DNA from: Pseudomonas frederiksbergensis
GTDB taxonomy: Bacteria; Pseudomonadota; Gammaproteobacteria; Pseudomonadales; Pseudomonadaceae
Length of the DNA: 64,000 bases
Direction of reading: 5' to 3'
Assembly: GCF_900105495.1 (NCBI RefSeq)
Contig: NZ_FNTF01000002.1
Span: 5,653,501-5,717,500 of the forward strand
The notes under the pieces were generated by a model. It had not been told where the DNA came from, did no database searches, and saw only the letters and a program-made list of their open reading frames with translations. A program made the position numbers and the translations under genes. Positions 27,178 to 36,097 of this stretch are shown here, piece after piece; the stretch's first letter is position 1; each line of letters starts with the position of its first letter.

Positions 27178-27281
27178 GATCGTTCCCACGCTCTGCGTGG
27201 GAATGCCGCCATGGACGCTCCGCGTCCACTGTGACGCAGAGCGTCACGGGATGCATTCCCACGCGGAGCATGGGAACGATC
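27178..27281. repeat. Inverted repeat of the GATCGTTCCCACG family, copy 2
   Basis: Same ends as copy 1. Its right end overlaps the stop codon of the CoA-transferase-family gene by 1 base. Confidence 0.92.
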
Positions 27282-28462
27282 TATGTAACGACCCTGGCAC
27301 GGCGCAACTCCGCGATCTGCTCAGCGCTATACCCCAACTCCTCCAACACCTGATCCGTATGCTGCCCTATGGCCGCGCCAATATGCCGAGGCTCAGGCAA
27401 GCCGTCCGAAAACTTCAACGGACACGCCATCTGCGCCTGAGTCGTCCCGTCACCCCGCGGCACTTCGGTCACCAGCGCCCGCGCCTTCACCTGCGGATGC
27501 CGCACCGCTTCGCCCAGGCTCAACACCGGCTCGACGCACGCATCGACGCCGGCGAACAGCTCACACAACTCGGCAAAGTCGTGTTTTTCGAATTCAATCT
27601 TCAACGCCTCCTTGAGCGCCTGTTGCCGGGCCGGCTCGGGCGACAGCCCCTGGGCCGCCAGTTCCGGGCGACCCAATGCCGTGCAGAGTTGCTGCATGAA
27701 CACCGGCTCCAGACTGCCCACCGAGAACCAGCGCCCATCGCGGGAACGGTAATAGTCGTAGAAGCTGCCGCCATTGAGCATCTGATTTTCCCTGCCCGGC
27801 TCCACCCCGCAGGCCAGGTACCCGGCACCGGCCATGGCGTTCAGGCTGAACACACAGTCGGTCATGCTCACATCCAGATGCTGCCCCTGCCCGGTTTGCT
27901 GCCGGGCGATGACCGCCGCCAGCAGGCCGATCACCCCGTGCAACGAGCCACCGGCGATATCCGCCACTTGCATGCCCAACGGCAACGGGCCACTGTCGGC
28001 GCGGCCGGTGTAGCTCGAAAGCCCCGCCAACGCCAGGTAGTTGATGTCGTGGCCGGCGCGGTCCTTGTAGGGGCCGGTCTGGCCATACCCGGTGATCGAC
28101 ACATAAATCAGCTTCGGATTAATCGCCATCAAGGCTTCATAGCCCAAACCCAACCGGTCCATCACGCCGGGACGGAATTGCTCCAGCACGATGTCGTAGT
28201 CCTGCAACAACTGCTTGATCACCTCCAGCGCCTCGGGCTGCTTGAGGTCCAGCGCCAGGCTGCGCTTGTTGCGATTGAGATAGGCGTGGCTGGCCGAGAC
28301 GCCTTGATCATGCGGTGGCAACACCCGCAACAGGTCCATGCGTGTTGGCGATTCGATGCGCAACACCTCGGCGCCCATGTCCGCCAGCAGCAACGAGGCG
28401 AACGGCCCCGGCAGCAATGTCGAGAAATCCAGAACCTTGAGTGATGCCAGTGGACCGAGCAT
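27281..28462 (-). CDS. CaiB/BaiF CoA-transferase family protein, alpha-methylacyl-CoA racemase-like
   Basis: 393 residues. The family fold is clear: LDFSTLLPGPFASLLLADMGAEVLRIE at the start, NRNKRSLALDLKQPEA, EQFRPGVMDRLGLGYE. The pair His138 in GHDINYLALAG and Asp168 in MQVADIAGG corresponds to the catalytic His/Asp of alpha-methylacyl-CoA racemase, which favours a racemase over a CoA transferase. It would invert the 2-methyl centre of branched acyl-CoAs. Single gene; substrate not shown. Confidence 0.9.
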   Translation of the reverse strand: MLGPLASLKVLDFSTLLPGPFASLLLADMGAEVLRIESPTRMDLLRVLPPHDQGVSASHAYLNRNKRSLALDLKQPEALEVIKQLLQDYDIVLEQFRPGVMDRLGLGYEALMAINPKLIYVSITGYGQTGPYKDRAGHDINYLALAGLSSYTGRADSGPLPLGMQVADIAGGSLHGVIGLLAAVIARQQTGQGQHLDVSMTDCVFSLNAMAGAGYLACGVEPGRENQMLNGGSFYDYYRSRDGRWFSVGSLEPVFMQQLCTALGRPELAAQGLSPEPARQQALKEALKIEFEKHDFAELCELFAGVDACVEPVLSLGEAVRHPQVKARALVTEVPRGDGTTQAQMACPLKFSDGLPEPRHIGAAIGQHTDQVLEELGYSAEQIAELRRARVVT

Positions 28463-28567
28463 GGGCGTTCTCCGTAAACGATGCCTCCAGACTAGGCAGC
28501 CTACGCCCTTGCAGCAATCACCTTATGCGTCAGTTGCGCTGACCGTTGCGCTCAAATCCCAGACATG

Positions 28568-28593
28568 AAAAAACCCGCCGAAGCGGGTTTTTT
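28568..28593 (-). terminator. Terminator of dctA (bidirectional shape)
   Basis: AAAAACCCGC-CGAA-GCGGGTTTTTT, a compact stem with A and T runs on both sides. Confidence 0.92.
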
Positions 28594-28606
28594 CAGTGCA
28601 GCCGTC

Positions 28607-29941
28607 TTATTTGACGTTGCTTGGGGTCGGGCCTTCAGCCACGCCCAGGTCATCTACTTCACGCTCGTCGGAGATACCGCGACCGCCAGAAGCCAGCTCG
28701 ACTTGCAGCTTGTCTTCGTCCAGCTCTTTCACCCACTTGGCGACCACGAGGGTGGCTACGGCGTTACCAACCAGGTTGGTCAGCGCACGGGCTTCGGACA
28801 TGAAGCGGTCGATACCGAGGATCAGCGCCAGGCCGGCCACCGGCAGAGTACCCACGGCCGACAGGGTCGCTGCCAGCACGATGAAGCCGCTACCGGTCAC
28901 ACCTGCCGCACCTTTGGAGGACAACAGCAGCACCAGCAGCAAGGTGATCTGGTGAGTGAGGTCCATCGGCGTATCAGTCGCCTGAGCGATAAACACAGCC
29001 GCCATGGTCAGGTAGATCGAAGTACCGTCGAGGTTGAAGGAGTAACCCGTCGGGATCACCAGACCCACTACCGATTTATCCGCACCCAGACGTTCCATTT
29101 TGATCAGCATGCGTGGCAGCGCGGATTCCGAAGAGGAAGTGCCCAGCACGATCAGCAGTTCTTCACGGATGTAGCGAATCAGTTTCAGCACGCTGAAACC
29201 GTGCGCGCGGCAGATGGCGCCCAGAACCAGGACTACGAACAGGATGCAGGTGATGTAGAAGCAGATCATCAACTGACCCAGTTGCACCAGCGAACCGACA
29301 CCGTAGGCACCGATGGTGAAGGCCATCGCACCGAACGCGCCGACTGGAGCGAGCTTCATGATCATGTTGATGATGTTGAACATCACGTGAGCGAAGCGAT
29401 CGATGAAGTCCAGCACCGGTTTGCCGTAGGCACCCAGGCGATGCAGGGCGAAACCGAAGATCACCGAGAACATCAGCACTTGCAGGATGTCGCCGTTGGC
29501 GAACGCGCCGACGATGGTGTTCGGGATCACGTTGAGAACGAAAGCAATGATGCTCTGGTCTTTACCGGCCGAGATGAAGCCAGCGATTTTGCTGGTGTCC
29601 AGGGTCGTCACGTCGATGTGCATGCCGGCGCCCGGTTGCACGACGTTGACCACGACCAGACCGATCAGCAAGGCGATGGTGGAGACGATTTCGAAGTACA
29701 GCAGCGCATAGCCGCCGGTCTTGCCGACCGATTTCATGTTCTGCATGCCGGCGATACCACTGACGACCGTACAGAAGATGATCGGCGCGATGACCATTTT
29801 GATCAGTTTGATGAACCCGTCACCCAGCGGCTTGAGGGCTACACCGGTCTGCGGGTAGAAGTGACCGAGCAGGATGCCGATGGCAATAGCAACGATCACC
29901 TGGAAGTACAGGGATTTATACAGTGGCTGACGAGTCGTCAT
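28607..29941 (-). CDS. dctA: C4-dicarboxylate transporter DctA
   Basis: 444 residues from the ATG at 29941, preceded by TGAGGAAC; an ORF extension to 30019 lies in the leader. Proton/sodium-coupled symporter of the DAACS family for succinate, fumarate and malate, in the inner membrane. Motifs: [35 protein letters not shown] (serine-rich re-entrant loop), [18 protein letters not shown] and [19 protein letters not shown]. The gene has a strong sigma54 promoter match at 30074-30088 and possible enhancer sites further upstream, fitting control by a DctB/DctD-type system; dctB and dctD themselves are not in the window. Confidence 0.95.
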   Translation of the reverse strand: MTTRQPLYKSLYFQVIVAIAIGILLGHFYPQTGVALKPLGDGFIKLIKMVIAPIIFCTVVSGIAGMQNMKSVGKTGGYALLYFEIVSTIALLIGLVVVNVVQPGAGMHIDVTTLDTSKIAGFISAGKDQSIIAFVLNVIPNTIVGAFANGDILQVLMFSVIFGFALHRLGAYGKPVLDFIDRFAHVMFNIINMIMKLAPVGAFGAMAFTIGAYGVGSLVQLGQLMICFYITCILFVVLVLGAICRAHGFSVLKLIRYIREELLIVLGTSSSESALPRMLIKMERLGADKSVVGLVIPTGYSFNLDGTSIYLTMAAVFIAQATDTPMDLTHQITLLLVLLLSSKGAAGVTGSGFIVLAATLSAVGTLPVAGLALILGIDRFMSEARALTNLVGNAVATLVVAKWVKELDEDKLQVELASGGRGISDEREVDDLGVAEGPTPSNVK

Positions 29942-30073
29942 TGCAAAGTTCCTCAAGAGTGCCTCAGTAGCAACATCCATCTGTTGCACCTGACACCTCA
30001 ATTGCGAACCCTCCTGCACTGGAGGGATTTGTTTTGTCGAGCTGCGCAGCGGCAGGCATCTGCGAGTTGTATC

Positions 30074-30088
30074 GCAAGGCCCGTGCCA
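30074..30088 (-). promoter_or_regulatory. Sigma54 promoter of dctA
   Basis: Minus strand reads TGGCAC-GGGCC-TTGC, a perfect -24/-12 match to the RpoN consensus. It predicts a start near 30062 and a leader of about 120 bases. Confidence 0.88.
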
Positions 30089-30167
30089 CCTTCGTCAAAT
30101 CGCCAGCAAGCCTTTTGGCTTCAAGGGTTGCAGGTTTTTCTTTGTCACCAGACGGTTACGGCAAAGT

Positions 30168-30181
30168 GGCGGATTTCCGCC
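30168..30181. promoter_or_regulatory. Enhancer candidate 1 for dctA
   Basis: GGCGGATTTCCGCC, a 14-bp near-perfect palindrome centred about 112 bases upstream of the predicted dctA start. Confidence 0.6.
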
Positions 30182-30208
30182 CATCGACCAAACCTCGTCC
30201 TACAAATT

Positions 30209-30222
30209 GGCGGATATCCGCC
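30209..30222. promoter_or_regulatory. Enhancer candidate 2 for dctA
   Basis: GGCGGATATCCGCC, a perfect 14-bp palindrome, exactly 41 bp from the first, centred about 153 bases upstream of the predicted start. Confidence 0.62.
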
Positions 30223-30281
30223 TTGTTCATCATCAGGCGCCACGGCTACCATCGGCCGCTCAATGGACGGACTTGCCTGCT

Positions 30282-31280
30282 ATGCGCGAACGCACCATCG
30301 CCAGTCATTTCGCCCGTGCCGCCCTCGGTGGCGCACGCCGGCTGGGTTATGACTATTCGAATCTGCTGCAACAACTCGGCATCAGCCCCGAGTTGCTTGA
30401 AGAGCCGCGAGCGCGAATCGCGCCTGAACAGTTCACCCGATTGATCCAGGGCCTGTGGCTGGCACTGGATGACGAATACCTGGGTTTCGGGCCGGTTCCG
30501 AGCAAAACCGGCAGCTTCGCGATGATGTGCCATGCGCTGATCCATTGCCGCAATCTGGAGAAAGCACTCCACCGCGGCCTGTTGTTTTACAGCTTGTTCC
30601 CCAACAGCCCCCGTCTGACCCTGACCCGCGAAGACGACCTGATTCGCCTGAGCCTCGACGACTCGCAGTTCCGCGACCCGGACCACTTCCTCACCGAGAG
30701 CCAGTTGCTGGTGTGGCATCGTCTCGGCAGCTGGCTGATCGGCCAGCGCATTCGCCTGGAACAGGCGACGTTCAGTTACCCGAAACCCGAGCACGGCGCC
30801 GAATACGATTTGCTGTTCCCCTGTCCTCTGGCGTTTTCCAGAGCGCAGAGCAGCCTGTTGTTTCACAGTCGTTACCTGGACATGCCGCTGCTGCAGGATG
30901 AACGGACACTCAAGCATTTCCTCGAACGCTCCCCCGCCGACCTGTTGTCGCGCCCGGACGACGGCGACAGTTTGAGCAGCCAGTTGCGAAGGTTGCTCAG
31001 CCGTGACAGTTCGCACTGGCCGGATCTTGAAGAGGTGGCCGCGCACTTGCACATCAGCCCGCAAACCTTGCGCCGGCATTTGCGGGAGGAAGGGTCGAGT
31101 TTTCAGGAATTGAAGGATCAGCTGCGGCGGGACATTGCGATTTATCACCTGGGGCGGGCGGATTTGTCGTTGCAACAGATTGCCGAGCAGCTGGGGTTTT
31201 CCGAGCCTTCGGCGTTTCACCGGGCGTTCAAGAAATGGACCGGACTTACGCCTGGGGCTTATCGCGCGCAAGAGAACTGA
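30282..31280 (+). CDS. AraC-family transcriptional regulator (arabinose-binding-like N-terminus)
   Basis: 332 residues from the ATG at 30282; an ORF start at 30207 would lie in the palindromic sites and adds unlike sequence. The N-terminal part (about 15-200) fits the Arabinose_bd (PF12625) type found in OruR/ArgR-like regulators, with YDYSNLLQQLGISPELLEEP and GPVPSKTGSFAMMCHALIHC. The C-terminal HTH pair is complete: LEEVAAHLHISPQTLRRHLR and LSLQQIAEQLGFSEPSAFHR then AFKKWTGLTPGAYR. The target is unknown. It is divergent from dctA and shares a 340-bp intergenic region with it. Confidence 0.93.
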   Translation: MRERTIASHFARAALGGARRLGYDYSNLLQQLGISPELLEEPRARIAPEQFTRLIQGLWLALDDEYLGFGPVPSKTGSFAMMCHALIHCRNLEKALHRGLLFYSLFPNSPRLTLTREDDLIRLSLDDSQFRDPDHFLTESQLLVWHRLGSWLIGQRIRLEQATFSYPKPEHGAEYDLLFPCPLAFSRAQSSLLFHSRYLDMPLLQDERTLKHFLERSPADLLSRPDDGDSLSSQLRRLLSRDSSHWPDLEEVAAHLHISPQTLRRHLREEGSSFQELKDQLRRDIAIYHLGRADLSLQQIAEQLGFSEPSAFHRAFKKWTGLTPGAYRAQEN

Positions 31281-31289
31281 AGTTCCACT

Positions 31290-31425
31290 GATCGTTCCCA
31301 CGCTCTGCGTGGGAATGCCTCAAGGGACGCTCCGCGTTCCAGCTCCCGAAAGGGACGCAGAGCGTCCCGGGCTGCATTCCCACGCAGAGCGTGGGAACGA
31401 TCAGTCGCTCCGCGTGGGAACGATC
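31290..31425. repeat. Inverted repeat of the GATCGTTCCCACG family, copy 3, with an extra partial arm
   Basis: Main element 31290-31402; a further CGTGGGAACGATC end at 31413-31425 suggests partial duplication of the right arm. Confidence 0.9.
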
Positions 31426-31437
31426 GGTTACTCGCGG

Positions 31438-32784
31438 TCAAACCACCGGAAAATGAATCCGGAACGCCGCCCCGCCCATTGGCGAGTCCCCCAGCGTCAG
31501 CTTCGCGCTGTAGCTCTCGATGATGTCCTTGACCACCGCCAACCCAATCCCCTGCCCCGGATGCTGGCGATCCAGCCGTTCCCCACGCTGCAGAATCCGC
31601 GCGCGCTGATCCGGCGGCACTCCCGGCCCGTCATCCTCAACACACAACTCAACCCCGCCAAGATTTTCGCGCACGCTGATGCGTACTTCGCCGAGGCACA
31701 GGCGATAGGCGTTTTCCAGCAGGTTGCCCATCATTTCCAGCAGCGCACCCTGCTCGATCGGCACGTAACACTGCTCCGGCAGATCGAACGCGACCCGCAC
31801 GCGTTTGTCGCGGTAGACCTTGTCCAGCGTGTCGCACAGGCTTTGCAGCACCGGGCGCAGGCGTACCTGATGACGCACCAGACCGCTTTTGCGCAGGCTG
31901 GCGCGTTGCAGTTGGTAGCTGATCTGCTGGCTCATGCGTTCGATCTGGGTTTGCAGCACCCAGGCCTGATCACGATCGGCCGGGCGCTGGGCCATGTCTT
32001 CGCTGACGCCTTGCAGCACAGTCAGCGGGGTTTTCAGGCTGTGGGCCAGGTCGTCGAGGGAATCGCGATAGCGGCTGCGTTGTTCGCGCTCGCTGTGCAG
32101 CAAGCGGTTGAGGGAACCGGTCAGGCGCAACAGTTCGCGCGGGTGTTGTTCGCTGAGGCTTTCGCGGGTGCCGCTTTCGATCTCGTCCAGTTCCTGACTG
32201 AGCCGGCGCAACGCCTGCAAGCCCCAGGTCAGGCCGCTCCACAGCAGCGCGAGCAACACCAGCAAGGCGGCACCGAAACCGAGGTAGAGGTTTTCCCGCA
32301 GGCCTTCGAGGGTGGCTTCGTACTCGCGCACCGGTTGCAGCGCGACGATGCTGAACGCCGCGCTCTTGCCGCCGAGAAGTTTGACCTCGACGTCATAGAC
32401 GAAGAATTCCTGGCCGTTGGCTTCGCTGATTCTCGCGAACTCGTTACCGCGCCCGTCGTAACGCGGTTTGTAGTTGATGTGCTCTTCCTGGGTGCCCTTC
32501 GAGCGCCAGACCAGATGCCCTTCGCGGTCATAGATGTAGCCAAGCAAACGGCCGTCAGTCAGGTTGAAACGCTCATCGGGCAACTGCGCTGGCATCTGCA
32601 AGCGATTGTTCTCCACCCGGGCGGCAGAGATCAGGGTGGTGACGTCCGACGCCAGGCGCTGTTCGATCGAGTCCTGCAACGCCAGGCTGAACGCGCCCTG
32701 CATCGCCGGCAGCAGCGCCAGCATGAACAACACCGCCAGGAGCGCGGCAGCGAGCATCAAGCGGACACGAAGGGAACGAATCAA
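31438..32784 (-). CDS. phoQ: Sensor kinase PhoQ
   Basis: 448 residues from a TTG start that overlaps the phoP stop (TTGA). It matches the PhoQ pattern: membrane segments about 9-30 and 168-187, an acidic periplasmic domain between, HAMP, then a HisKA motif LDDLAHSLKTPL with His248 (the PhoQ-type HSLKTP rather than HELRTP), and HATPase with GNLLENAYRLC and GQGIGLAVVKDI. In P. aeruginosa PhoQ senses low Mg2+ and cationic peptides. Order oprH-phoP-phoQ is as in that species. Confidence 0.95.
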   Translation of the reverse strand: MIRSLRVRLMLAAALLAVLFMLALLPAMQGAFSLALQDSIEQRLASDVTTLISAARVENNRLQMPAQLPDERFNLTDGRLLGYIYDREGHLVWRSKGTQEEHINYKPRYDGRGNEFARISEANGQEFFVYDVEVKLLGGKSAAFSIVALQPVREYEATLEGLRENLYLGFGAALLVLLALLWSGLTWGLQALRRLSQELDEIESGTRESLSEQHPRELLRLTGSLNRLLHSEREQRSRYRDSLDDLAHSLKTPLTVLQGVSEDMAQRPADRDQAWVLQTQIERMSQQISYQLQRASLRKSGLVRHQVRLRPVLQSLCDTLDKVYRDKRVRVAFDLPEQCYVPIEQGALLEMMGNLLENAYRLCLGEVRISVRENLGGVELCVEDDGPGVPPDQRARILQRGERLDRQHPGQGIGLAVVKDIIESYSAKLTLGDSPMGGAAFRIHFPVV

Positions 32785-33458
32785 GTGCAGCGCTCATTGA
32801 ATAGGTAGCCGAGGCCACGCACGGTATCGATCGGTTTGAAACCGGCCGGGCCTTCAAGTTTGCGGCGCAGACGGCCGACCAGTACTTCGATCACGTTCGG
32901 ATCGCGCTCGTCGTCGTCCGGGTAGAGCTGTTCCATCAAGCGATCCTTGGCCACCACTTGCTGGTGATGCCGCATCAGGTACTCGAGGATCCGATACTCG
33001 TAAGCGGTCAGCGCCAGCGGTTGTTCATCGAGGGACGCCTGTTTGCGATTGAGGTCCAGCAGCAACGGCCCGGCGACGATGGTCGACTGGGTGAAACCGC
33101 TGGAACGGCGCAGCAAGGCATTCAGGCGGGCATCGAGTTCTTCGAACTGGAACGGTTTGACCACGTAATCGTCGGCGCCGGCGGCAAGGCCTTCGACCTT
33201 GTCCTGCCAGTTGCCGCGCGCGGTGAGGATCAGGATCGGGAAGGTCTTGCCGCGCGAGCGCAGCTGACGGATCAGGTCGAGCCCGCCCATGCCCGGCAGG
33301 CCGAGATCGATCACCGCCAGGTCATGGTTGAACTGCTCGGTCTGGTACAGCGCCTCTTCGGCATTGGCCACGGACTCGACCACGTGGCCGCTGTCCGTCA
33401 GGCGGGTTTGCAGGTGATGGCGCAACAGCGCTTCATCTTCGACGACCAGCAGTTTCAT
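32781..33458 (-). CDS. phoP: Response regulator PhoP
   Basis: 225 residues, OmpR family. Receiver with LLVVEDEALLR, phospho-acceptor Asp51 in LAVIDLGLPGMGG and Lys in YVVKPFQFEEL. The DNA-binding domain has LTAYEYRILEYLMRHH and RDPNVIEVLVGRLRRKLEG, ending in IDTVRGLGYLFNE. It overlaps phoQ by 4 bases. It probably binds the direct-repeat site before oprH at 34304-34342 and so regulates its own operon. Confidence 0.96.
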   Translation of the reverse strand: MKLLVVEDEALLRHHLQTRLTDSGHVVESVANAEEALYQTEQFNHDLAVIDLGLPGMGGLDLIRQLRSRGKTFPILILTARGNWQDKVEGLAAGADDYVVKPFQFEELDARLNALLRRSSGFTQSTIVAGPLLLDLNRKQASLDEQPLALTAYEYRILEYLMRHHQQVVAKDRLMEQLYPDDDERDPNVIEVLVGRLRRKLEGPAGFKPIDTVRGLGYLFNERCT

Positions 33459-33517
33459 AACGCTCTCCTACGCAAATCAACATCTCCAGAAACAAACTTC
33501 AATGGCTGACAGGGCGA

Positions 33518-33611
33518 CCTGTGGGAGCGAGCCTGCTCGCGATAGCGGTGGGTCAGCCCATATTGATGCTGAATGTACCGCCGTCATCGCGAGCAGGCTC
33601 GCTCCCACAGG
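33518..33611. repeat. REP pair (GTGGGAGC family) between oprH and phoP
   Basis: GTGGGAGCGAGCCTGCTCGC and its complement as inverted arms inside the oprH-phoP-phoQ operon; may lower or stabilise distal mRNA relative to oprH. Confidence 0.92.
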
Positions 33612-33640
33612 TTCTGCGCTTGACTGACTGGCAATGCTTG

Positions 33641-34243
33641 TCAGAAAGCGTAGTTCGCCGACAGGTAGGTCTGGGCGCTGCTGGTCAGGTCCAGCGAGCC
33701 CTGTTTGCTGTCACCGCGCTCGCTCATTTCGGTGCTGGCGTTGCTGCGCAGGTAACGGTAACCCAGTTCTACCGAGGTGTTTTGCGAAACCTGTTGCAGG
33801 ACACCCACCTGGCCGCCGATGGCGTAACCGATGTCGCTGTCGCGGCTGAAGCCTGGCGACTCCTGAGTCATTTTGGTCAAACCGGCCGTGGCGCCGCCGA
33901 ACAACCTGGTGCTGCTGCCCACCGGGTAGAACAGATCGTAGCTGCCCAGGAGGTTTTCCTGCCGCAGTTTAATGCCGTTGTGCGAGCCCGATACGTTGTC
34001 GTAAGTGGCATAGTAGCGACCCTGGCTGTTTTGCCGACCCAGACGCACACCCCAGGTGTTGTCCTTGCCGATCACGCCGTCGGCGTTTGGGCTGTTGAGG
34101 TTGTCGTTCAGGGCGTGGGACTTTTTGACCTTGTCGCTGGTCTGTCCAAAAGTAAGGCTGGCGAAATTGTCGTCGGAAGCGAAAGCCGCGGTACTCGCGC
34201 TCAGGACAGTAAAAGCCAGAAGCAGTTTTTTGAATCCAGTCAT
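33641..34243 (-). CDS. oprH: Outer-membrane protein OprH
   Basis: 200 residues, the length of OprH in P. aeruginosa. A signal peptide (LLLAFTVLSASTAAFAS, cleavage at about 22) is followed by alternating beta strands of a small 8-strand barrel (TWGVRLGRQNSQGRYYATYDN and RLFGGATAGLTKM), ending in LSANYAF with the terminal Phe of outer-membrane barrels. OprH binds LPS and stands in for divalent cations at low Mg2+. First gene of the operon with phoP-phoQ, with a PhoP-type promoter directly before it. Confidence 0.9.
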   Translation of the reverse strand: MTGFKKLLLAFTVLSASTAAFASDDNFASLTFGQTSDKVKKSHALNDNLNSPNADGVIGKDNTWGVRLGRQNSQGRYYATYDNVSGSHNGIKLRQENLLGSYDLFYPVGSSTRLFGGATAGLTKMTQESPGFSRDSDIGYAIGGQVGVLQQVSQNTSVELGYRYLRSNASTEMSERGDSKQGSLDLTSSAQTYLSANYAF

Positions 34244-34286
34244 AGGGGAGTTCCTTATGTGCTATTTGCTATTTGGGTACGAGGCA

Positions 34287-34342
34287 AGATTACTCACCCG
34301 GCCCTGAACTCCCCCTGAACGCACGCTGAACCTGAGCTGAAT
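34287..34342 (-). promoter_or_regulatory. PhoP-dependent promoter of oprH-phoP-phoQ with four direct repeats
   Basis: On the minus strand ATTCAG, GTTCAG, GTTCAG and GTTCAG are spaced exactly 11 bp apart (CTGAAY at 34304, 34315, 34326 and 34337 on the plus strand). A -10-like TAATCT (34287-34292) lies 11 bp after the last repeat, the spacing usual for PhoP-activated promoters. Confidence 0.8.
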
Positions 34343-34388
34343 CAAATCGACCAGGCTGTTTTGATGACTTTTTGCAGGAGATCCGACG

Positions 34389-35180
34389 ATGCGCATTTTC
34401 CTCGCCTTTGCATTACTGGCCTTGAGCGGGTTCAGCCAAGCCGCTATCAAGACTCAGGAAATCCCTTATCAAAGTGCTGACGGCACCAAGCTGATCGGCT
34501 ATTTCGCCTACGACGACGCCATTCAGGGCGCACGCCCTGGCGTTGTGGTGGTGCACGAATGGTGGGGGCTCAACGAGTACACCAAGCGCCGCGCCCGGGA
34601 TCTCGCCGGTCTGGGCTACAGCGCACTGGCCATCGACATGTATGGCGATGGCAAAAACACTGAGCATCCCAAGGACGCGATGGCCTTCATGCAAGCGGCA
34701 TTGAAAGACAGTGCCGCGTCCAGTGCACGCTTTCAGGCCGGGCTCGATCTGCTGAAGAAGCAGCCGCAAACCGACCCGGACAAAATCGCCGCTATCGGTT
34801 ATTGCTTCGGCGGCGGCGTGGTGCTGAATGCGGCACGCCAGGGTTTGCCGCTGGCGGGCGTGGTGAGTTTTCACGGTGCGCTGGCAACCAAGACGCCTGC
34901 CACACCGGGTAGCGTGAAAGCCAAAATCCTCGTCGAACATGGCGCTCTGGACAGCATGATCACCGCGGATAACGTTGCAGCGTTCAAGGCAGAAATGGAC
35001 AAGGCAGGTGCTGACTATCAATTCGTCAACCTTGAAGGAGCCAAGCATGGCTTCAGTAATCCTGATGCAGACCGGTTGAGCCATGGCGATCACGGCGGGC
35101 CGGATATTGGCTACAACAAAGCGGCGGATGAAAAATCCTGGGCGGACATGCAGGCGTTTTTCAAGAAAATATTTAGCTGA
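34389..35180 (+). CDS. Dienelactone hydrolase family protein, exported
   Basis: 263 residues with a signal peptide (FLAFALLALSGFSQAA, cleavage at about 19), so probably periplasmic. The alpha/beta hydrolase triad of the DLH type is visible: nucleophile Cys in IGYCFGGGVVLN, Asp in VEHGALDSMIT, His in GAKHGFSNPDAD. The family motif VVVHEWWGLNEYTKRRA is present. The physiological substrate is unknown. It diverges from oprH, and the PhoP-box repeats lie about 50-85 bases before its start, so co-regulation is possible. Confidence 0.9.
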   Translation: MRIFLAFALLALSGFSQAAIKTQEIPYQSADGTKLIGYFAYDDAIQGARPGVVVVHEWWGLNEYTKRRARDLAGLGYSALAIDMYGDGKNTEHPKDAMAFMQAALKDSAASSARFQAGLDLLKKQPQTDPDKIAAIGYCFGGGVVLNAARQGLPLAGVVSFHGALATKTPATPGSVKAKILVEHGALDSMITADNVAAFKAEMDKAGADYQFVNLEGAKHGFSNPDADRLSHGDHGGPDIGYNKAADEKSWADMQAFFKKIFS

Positions 35181-35186
35181 CACAGT

Positions 35187-35299
35187 GATCGTTCCCACGG
35201 TCCCCGTGGGAATGCAGCCCGGGACGCTCCGCGTCCCTTTCGAGAGCTGGAACGCGGAGCGTCCCTTGAGGCATTCCCACGCGGAGCGTGGGAACGATC
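35187..35299. repeat. Inverted repeat of the GATCGTTCCCACG family, copy 4
   Basis: Ends GATCGTTCCCACG and CGTGGGAACGATC with internal CGCTCCGCGTCCC / GGAACGCGGAGCG arms; close to copy 3 in internal sequence. Confidence 0.92.
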
Positions 35300-35339
35300 A
35301 AGCCGTTGCTACTACCCAGCCTGAGAGCAACCCGGCAAA

Positions 35340-36074
35340 ATGCCCCACATGAATCGCGCCCCCGCCCTCCCCGTCTGCTGCACCCCACTCGATGCCCATT
35401 GGCCGCTGCCGTTTGCGCTGCCCGATACGGTGCTGTTGAGCACTCACTTCGATACCTCGCAACTGGCCAGCGATGATTTCCAGCGCAGCGCCATCGAGCC
35501 GCCGCCCGCCATCCAGCGTTCGGTCGCCAAGCGTCAGGCAGAGTTCCTCGCCGGGCGGGTTTGCGCTCGGGCGGCGTTGCAACAGTTGGAAGGGCTGAAC
35601 TTCATCCCGGCTATCGGCGAAGACCGGGCACCGGTGTGGCCGACGCACATCACCGGTTCGATCACCCACAGCACCGGCCGGGCCTCGGCGATTGTCGCGA
35701 AGAAAACCCACTGGCGCGGCCTGGGGATGGACCTGGAAAACCTGCTCAACCCTGAACGGGCCGAGCGGCTGGCCGGGGAAATCCTCACCCCGCCCGAGTT
35801 GCACCGCATGACCGCAGGCCGTCGCGACCAGTTGGCGATGCTGGTCACCCTGACGTTTTCGGTAAAGGAAAGCCTGTTCAAGGCGCTGTATCCGATCGTT
35901 CAGCAGCGCTTCTATTTCGAGCACGCTGAAGTGTTGGAGTGGACCGAAAGCGGTGAAGTGCGGCTGCGGTTGCTGACGGATCTGTCCACTGAGTGGCGCA
36001 ACGGCACTGAGCTGGATGCGCAGTTCGGGGTCATTGATGGGCAGTTGTTGAGTCTGGTCAGCATCAAGGCCTGA
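35340..36074 (+). CDS. pcpS: 4'-phosphopantetheinyl transferase (EntD/PcpS type)
   Basis: 244 residues, or 241 from the ATG at 35349. It transfers the phosphopantetheine arm of CoA to carrier proteins; in P. aeruginosa the single PcpS serves both fatty acid and siderophore synthesis. Motifs: ITGSITHSTGRASAIVAKK, Mg-binding GMDLENLL, and FSVKESLFKALYP, with the WxxKES-type lysine and glutamate. The N-terminal ARAALQQL and the long C-terminal part fit the EntD subgroup. The symbol rests on family and on the likely role as sole enzyme; no other copy can be checked here. Confidence 0.88.
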   Translation: MPHMNRAPALPVCCTPLDAHWPLPFALPDTVLLSTHFDTSQLASDDFQRSAIEPPPAIQRSVAKRQAEFLAGRVCARAALQQLEGLNFIPAIGEDRAPVWPTHITGSITHSTGRASAIVAKKTHWRGLGMDLENLLNPERAERLAGEILTPPELHRMTAGRRDQLAMLVTLTFSVKESLFKALYPIVQQRFYFEHAEVLEWTESGEVRLRLLTDLSTEWRNGTELDAQFGVIDGQLLSLVSIKA

Positions 36075-36097
36075 AGGCTTTTAGCGTCTCCAATGAC

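Noticed and set aside
28565..30352. Antisense open frame of 595 codons over dctA
   Set aside because: Shadow frame spanning the dctA terminator and promoter, with no recognisable fold.
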